From contig CAJUEY010000027.1 in assembly GCA_910585825.1 (NCBI GenBank), positions 1 through 38,077 of the forward strand: 38,077 nt of DNA. The letters are read 5' to 3'. The notes under the pieces are model-generated. The model was not told where the DNA came from and searched no databases. It saw nothing but the letters and a program-made list of their open reading frames with translations. Origin of the DNA: an uncultured Lachnospiraceae bacterium. GTDB lineage: Bacteria; Bacillota; Clostridia; Lachnospirales; Lachnospiraceae. The position numbers and the translations under genes were made by a program. This document shows positions 34,605 to 38,077 of the stretch, piece after piece (positions within the stretch are counted from its first letter, which is position 1; each line of letters begins with the position of its first letter).

Positions 34605-35747
34605 ATGAAAGGAAATGACAAATTATTTATGCTGAAACAATATAAGCTTAGAAATTACAATTTCAGACTAATTCTTTATGTAGTTTCTCTTACAGTAATT
34701 GGAATTTTTGTAATCGGAAGCGCCCGAGAATCTGTACAGAGCAAGCAGATGCTGGGACTTTTTCTTGGAATCATAGCCATGATATCTGTTTCTGTTATGG
34801 ATTATTCTTTTATTCTGCGTTTTAGCTGGTTATTTTATTTTTTCAATATCGGATTGTTGATTCTGGTAAAAGTGATTGGCGATAATGCCAATGGCTCTAC
34901 CAGATGGGTTGAAATTGCAGGAATTCGTTTTCAGCCTTCGGAGCTTTCCAAAATCATCATTATTCTGTTTTTTGCATATTTTTTTATGAAATATCAGGAA
35001 AGCATAAATACCATAAAAATATTGGGTCTTTCTTTTATACTTGCAGGCATTCCATTGGTTTTGATCAAGGAACAGCCGGATTTATCCACGACAATTGTAA
35101 CGGCGTTAATCTTCGTTACGCTCTTGTTTATCGCCGGATTAAGTTATAAAATAGTAATAGGAGTTCTTGCTGTCAGCATACCTTCGGTTATTATATTTAT
35201 CAGTCTTATTTTAAAACCGGATCAGAAAATTTTAGACGGTTATCAATACAAACGCATTATGGCATGGCTGCAGCCGGAAAAATATGCCGACGCTGCCTAT
35301 CAGCAGCTGAATTCCAAAATGGCGATTGGTTCTGGACAGTTATGGGGAAAAGGTCTGAATAACAGTCAAATTACTTCCGTCAAAAACGGCAACTTTATTT
35401 CAGAACCCCAGACAGACTTTATTTTTGCCATTGTAGGAGAAGAGTTGGGATTCATCGGAGCTGTTGTTGTAATTGTATTGTTGTTTTTAATTGTTTTGGA
35501 ATGTATATTTATGGCAAGAAAAGCAAAGGATATTTCTGGAAGATTAATTTGCTGCGGTATGGCTGCTTTAATTGGCTTTCAGGGTTTTATCAATATATGC
35601 GTTGCAACCGGACTCATGCCGAATACCGGACTGACGCTTCCATTTGTCAGTTATGGACTGACGTCTTTAGTCACTTTGTTTATGGGCATTGGATTTGTCC
35701 TGAATATAGGATTGCAACCCAATAAATATGGAATGGGGGACACATAA
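34605..35747 (+). CDS. rodA: SEDS-family peptidoglycan glycosyltransferase RodA
   Basis: A roughly 380-aa polytopic membrane protein with about ten helices. SEDS proteins polymerise glycan strands with a class B PBP. Family landmarks are QPSELSKI, EQPDLSTTIVTALIF, the long loop with NNSQITSVKNGNFISEPQTDFIFAIVGEELG (residues about 250-280), and the C-terminal NTGLTLPFVSYGLTSL. The location favours RodA over FtsW or SpoVE. The start is uncertain: ATG 34605 (used here), TTG 34599 or ATG 34629, with AAAGGA at 34609 too far from the last. It ends in TAATG, overlapping the next gene by one base. Confidence 0.9.
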   Translation: MKGNDKLFMLKQYKLRNYNFRLILYVVSLTVIGIFVIGSARESVQSKQMLGLFLGIIAMISVSVMDYSFILRFSWLFYFFNIGLLILVKVIGDNANGSTRWVEIAGIRFQPSELSKIIIILFFAYFFMKYQESINTIKILGLSFILAGIPLVLIKEQPDLSTTIVTALIFVTLLFIAGLSYKIVIGVLAVSIPSVIIFISLILKPDQKILDGYQYKRIMAWLQPEKYADAAYQQLNSKMAIGSGQLWGKGLNNSQITSVKNGNFISEPQTDFIFAIVGEELGFIGAVVVIVLLFLIVLECIFMARKAKDISGRLICCGMAALIGFQGFINICVATGLMPNTGLTLPFVSYGLTSLVTLFMGIGFVLNIGLQPNKYGMGDT

Positions 35748-36142
35748 TGAATATTGGTTTGATTGCACATGATTCTAAGAAGAAATTAATGCAGAACTTT
35801 TGCATTGCTTACCGGGGTATATTATGTAAGAACGAGTTATATGCAACGGGAACAACTGGTCGTTTGATTGAAGAAGTAACAAATCTTTCAATCCATAAAT
35901 ATCTTGCGGGTCATTTAGGCGGTTCTCAACAGCTTGGCGCGCAGATTGAACAAAATGAAATTGATCTGGTTATTTTTTTACGGGAGCCTTTGTCGCCAAA
36001 ATCCCATGAGCCGGATGTTGACAGTGTGGTACGTTTATGCGATACCCATAACATCCCTCTGGCAACTAATCTGGCAACTGCAGAACTTTTAATCAGAGCT
36101 TTAGACAGAGGAGATTTAGAGTGGCGTGAAATGTATAAATAA
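35747..36142 (+). CDS. mgsA: Methylglyoxal synthase-like protein with altered catalytic residues
   Basis: A 131-aa protein clearly of the MGS fold: AHDSKKK at 7-13, phosphate-binding TGTTG at 35-39, GHLGG, and SHEPDV at 86-91. Known enzymes convert dihydroxyacetone phosphate to methylglyoxal and phosphate, and in E. coli MgsA Asp71 acts as catalytic base. Here that position is S60 (GGSQQLG), and Asp91 is E80 (REPL); His98 and Asp101 are kept as H87 and D90. The C-terminal tail present in E. coli is missing. The gene is translationally coupled to rodA and overlaps the carboxypeptidase gene, suggesting a role tied to wall growth. Whether it is still a synthase is open. Confidence 0.8.
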   Translation: MNIGLIAHDSKKKLMQNFCIAYRGILCKNELYATGTTGRLIEEVTNLSIHKYLAGHLGGSQQLGAQIEQNEIDLVIFLREPLSPKSHEPDVDSVVRLCDTHNIPLATNLATAELLIRALDRGDLEWREMYK

Positions 36143-37136
36143 GAAAGCAACAGGACTGCTGTTACTGCCATTTTTCTGCCTGTGTTGTGGATGCGGACAA
36201 TCATTTTCCGAGATTTCTTATACAAATACATATGATATTTATGAAACCTCTAAAGAATATGAAATTATATCTGCAGAGGATGCTTCTCTACAGAATACAG
36301 CAGATTTTTTTGGAAAAGATCTTTGTGTGTCCGACGGCATGGATTTGGGAACGGACAGTACGGATTCCCAGGTGGCGGGAGCTGCAGGCGTATTTAATTT
36401 GAATACCAAAGAAGTAACTTATGCTCAAAATATCTATGGCAGAATGTACCCTGCCAGTACGACTAAAATACTGACAGCCTATGTTGCCTTAAAATATGGT
36501 GATCTGGATGCCGTATATCAAGTTAGTGCAAATGCCGCAAATCAGGCGGCAGATTCTTCTGTCTGCCATTTAAAAGAAGGCGATTACATGTCCTTGCACC
36601 AGCTTCTTTATGGTCTTTTAATGCAGAGCGGCAATGATGCGGCCATTGCCATTGCAGAAGGGATTTCTGGCGACGTAAATGCCTTTGCAGAGCTGATGAA
36701 TCAGGAAGCACGGGCATTAGGCGCTGTAGATTCTCATTTTATCAATCCCCATGGACTGCAGGATGTGGAGCATTATACAACTGTGTACGATCTTTATCTA
36801 ATTTTTCAGGCGGCAGTACAAAACGAAACTTTTAAAGAGATTATTCATACAAAAGAATATATTGTCGAATATCTGGACTCTACAGGAATGTCTGTAGAGC
36901 AGAAGTGGATGTCTACCAACAAATATTTAATGGAAACGGAGACGGCTCCAAGGGGCATTACCGTCATTGGAGGTAAGACAGGAACAACCAACGACGCCGG
37001 TTATTGCCTGGTATTATACAGCAGTAATGAGGCAGGAGACCCGATTGTATCCATTATAATGAAAGCAGACTGCCGTAATAATCTTTATTATTACATGAAT
37101 CAGTTATTGTATGGATTTGCAGGTCATGAAACCTGA
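36126..37136 (+). CDS. Serine-type D-alanyl-D-alanine carboxypeptidase (peptidase S11)
   Basis: A DacA/DacF-type low-molecular-weight PBP that trims the terminal D-Ala from peptidoglycan stem peptides. The 336-aa product has S111-TTK (SxxK), SGN at 168-170 and KTG from K284. An N-terminal hydrophobic segment (9-22) with C-C-G-C could be a signal peptide or lipobox, though it is not canonical. The C-terminal domain of classical PBP5 is largely absent, leaving a compact catalytic unit. The GTG start at 36126 has AGAGGAG 12 bases upstream, which is rather long, and the gene overlaps mgsA by 17 bp. Confidence 0.9.
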   Translation: MKCINKKATGLLLLPFFCLCCGCGQSFSEISYTNTYDIYETSKEYEIISAEDASLQNTADFFGKDLCVSDGMDLGTDSTDSQVAGAAGVFNLNTKEVTYAQNIYGRMYPASTTKILTAYVALKYGDLDAVYQVSANAANQAADSSVCHLKEGDYMSLHQLLYGLLMQSGNDAAIAIAEGISGDVNAFAELMNQEARALGAVDSHFINPHGLQDVEHYTTVYDLYLIFQAAVQNETFKEIIHTKEYIVEYLDSTGMSVEQKWMSTNKYLMETETAPRGITVIGGKTGTTNDAGYCLVLYSSNEAGDPIVSIIMKADCRNNLYYYMNQLLYGFAGHET

Positions 37137-37189
37137 GTTTTATATTTTTCAACAATAATAAAATATATGGTAAATTGCAGGATTTACGG

Positions 37190-37218
37190 TTGAATATTCG
37201 TGAAATTTCTAATATAAT
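37190..37218 (+). promoter_or_regulatory. Strong sigma-A-type promoter for the P-loop gene
   Basis: TTGAAT at 37190-37195, a 17-bp spacer and a consensus TATAAT at 37213-37218. Transcription would begin near 37225, leaving a 50-nt leader. Confidence 0.7.
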
Positions 37219-37226
37219 AAATAGTA

Positions 37227-37245
37227 GAAGGAAATACAATCCTTC
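37227..37245 (+). other. Short hairpin at the start of the P-loop gene's leader
   Basis: GAAGGA (37227-37232) pairs with TCCTTC (37240-37245) around a 7-nt loop. It lies at the expected 5' end of the mRNA and may stabilise it. A separate AGGAGG ribosome site is at 37261. Confidence 0.4.
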
Positions 37246-37273
37246 ATAGACAGAATAACAGGAGGAAATTGCC

Positions 37274-37693
37274 ATGGTTCAAATTATTGCAGGTGAAAAG
37301 GGAAAAGGAAAAACAAAATATCTATTGGAGAAAGTGAATGCTGCCGTTCATGCAGCAAATGGAAATATCGTATATCTTGACAAAAGTCAGAAACATATGT
37401 ATGAGCTGAGTAACAAGGTTCGCCTTGTGAACGTTACAGATTTTCCAATTACAAATTACAGTGAATTTATGGGATTTATTTGTGGAATCGTATCTCAGGA
37501 TCATGATTTGGAAGAGTTATATTTAGACAGTTTCCTCACAATCGCAAATATGAAGGATGACGAAATCAGTCATGCAATTGAAAAATTAGACATTATCAGT
37601 GAAAAATATCATGTAAAAATAGTACTTAGCGTATCCATGGATAAAGAAAAACTTCCGGAATGCGCTAAAGCAAAAGTTATTATTTCCCTGTAA
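37274..37693 (+). CDS. Small P-loop nucleotide-binding protein of unknown function
   Basis: A 139-aa cytoplasmic protein with a Walker A motif GEKGKGKT at 7-14 directly after an initial beta strand, as in small P-loop NTPases. A YLDKS segment follows at about 34-38, and hydrophobic strands at about 78-92 and 113-121 could hold Walker B (LYLDSFLTIANM). Similar clostridial proteins are often labelled PilT-like, but I see no type IV pilus context here. AGGAGG lies six bases before the ATG, and there is a near-consensus promoter. It is terminated by the hairpin at 37706-37762. The function is not known. Confidence 0.75.
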   Translation: MVQIIAGEKGKGKTKYLLEKVNAAVHAANGNIVYLDKSQKHMYELSNKVRLVNVTDFPITNYSEFMGFICGIVSQDHDLEELYLDSFLTIANMKDDEISHAIEKLDIISEKYHVKIVLSVSMDKEKLPECAKAKVIISL

Positions 37694-37705
37694 ACATACA
37701 AGAAC

Positions 37706-37762
37706 GGCCACGTTGCTGCACATGCATGTAGTGATGCAAATGCAGCTGCGTGGTCAGTTTTT
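37706..37762 (+). terminator. Rho-independent terminator between convergent genes
   Basis: GGCCACGTTGCTGCA (37706-37720) pairs with TGCAGCTGCGTGGTC (37741-37755), a 15-position stem with one mismatch and a few G-U pairs, and a 20-nt loop. TTTTT follows at 37758-37762. It ends the P-loop transcript and, read on the other strand, could also stop the DUF378 mRNA, although that side has a weaker T run. Confidence 0.85.
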
Positions 37763-37783
37763 CAATTATCTTTCTCTACAGAT

Positions 37784-37996
37784 TTATGCCTGTTCGATGC
37801 TTCGGATTCTTCCATAAGCGCTTAACAGATATAAACCGCCGATTCCTACCAATGCATAAATAATTCTGGAAAGCCATGACATACTTCCAAACAAAAATGC
37901 TACCAGGTCAAAACGAAATATTCCAATCATTCCCCAGTTTACGGCGCCGATAATGACAAGTGTGAGCAATGTATAATCTAAAGTTTTTGAATTCAT
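37784..37996 (-). CDS. DUF378 family small membrane protein
   Basis: The only minus-strand gene. The 70-aa product has two or three hydrophobic helices and the family's typical DYTLLTLVIIGAVNWGMIG start and RIIYALVGIGGLYLL end. Its function is not known. AAGGAGGG lies just before the ATG. The repeat at the right edge of the window ends 28 nt upstream of this start codon, exactly the same distance as between the left copy and the fhs start. Confidence 0.88.
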   Translation of the reverse strand: MNSKTLDYTLLTLVIIGAVNWGMIGIFRFDLVAFLFGSMSWLSRIIYALVGIGGLYLLSAYGRIRSIEQA

Positions 37997-38024
37997 GGAT
38001 TATCCCTCCTTTTTTCTTAGTATT

Positions 38025-38077
38025 TAGGCAATTGTTAAATTGCCATACCCGTTGATTTTACTGGGTTTCCTTGTTGT
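38025..38077 (-). repeat. 53-bp inverted repeat, right copy
   Basis: Exact reverse complement of bases 1-53, with the same hairpin potential (GGCAATT/AATTGCC). The first base beyond the match on each side differs, so the boundary is sharp at the inner end; the outer end is cut by the window. Confidence 0.9.

Noticed and set aside
1..38077. Terminal repeats as evidence for a circular molecule or a phage/plasmid genome.
   Set aside because: The repeats are inverted, not direct, so they cannot close a circle, and every gene inside is chromosomal housekeeping with no replication or virion genes.

Overview
The window is 38 kb of chromosomal DNA from a low-to-moderate-GC Gram-positive anaerobe, most likely an endospore-forming member of the Lachnospiraceae (class Clostridia). 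This rests on the gene families and their order: yqfC-yqfD-phoH-(HD protein)-ybeY, mutS-mutL-miaA followed by a COG4100 PLP enzyme, and radC-mreBCD-mrdA-minCDE-rodA-mgsA-D-Ala-D-Ala carboxypeptidase. Strong Shine-Dalgarno sequences and frequent TTG/GTG starts agree. Every gene but the last is on the plus strand. No tRNA, rRNA, CRISPR array or intact insertion sequence was seen, and no stretch over 300 bp lacks a gene; the longest, 7647-7881, is described below.

Layout. 1-53 is a repeat that returns inverted at 38025-38077. 82-3738 is a one-carbon operon (fhs, folD) plus a zinc-ribbon/TPR membrane protein. 3748-5405 is a self-contained Na+/alanine symporter unit with promoter and terminator. 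5510-7097 holds an XRE-type regulator and rlmH. 7080-7740 looks like the scar of a mobile element at the 3' end of rlmH: duplicated ends of rlmH flank an N-terminally truncated Rpn/PD-(D/E)XK transposase. 7765-10765 holds a small zinc-ribbon protein, an HMGL-type aldolase and pyrimidine nucleoside phosphorylase. 10832-15050 is the yqfC-yqfD-phoH-HD-ybeY cluster, in which the PgpH-like protein has lost its HD residues. 15082-16650 holds a DUF3048 lipoprotein and a small anchored protein. 16670-26608 runs from a strong promoter through two flavoproteins, the mismatch-repair pair, tRNA prenyltransferase and the PLP enzyme. 26676-37136 is the cell-shape and division block. 37190-37996 holds a P-loop protein and a convergent DUF378 membrane protein, separated by a strong terminator.

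How the genes work together. Fhs and FolD supply formyl- and methylene-THF. YbeY and RlmH act on the ribosome and MiaA on tRNA; PhoH probably acts on RNA. MutS and MutL form the methyl-independent mismatch-repair pathway, with MutL keeping its endonuclease motif. MreB/C/D, MrdA and RodA form an elongasome, MinCDE places the septum and the carboxypeptidase trims peptidoglycan. Most of the window is housekeeping. The most unusual points are the SCC-like integration scar at rlmH, the degenerate PgpH-like protein, a methylglyoxal-synthase-like protein lacking the catalytic aspartate, an inverted repeat enclosing a translation start, and the 53-bp inverted repeat at both edges.
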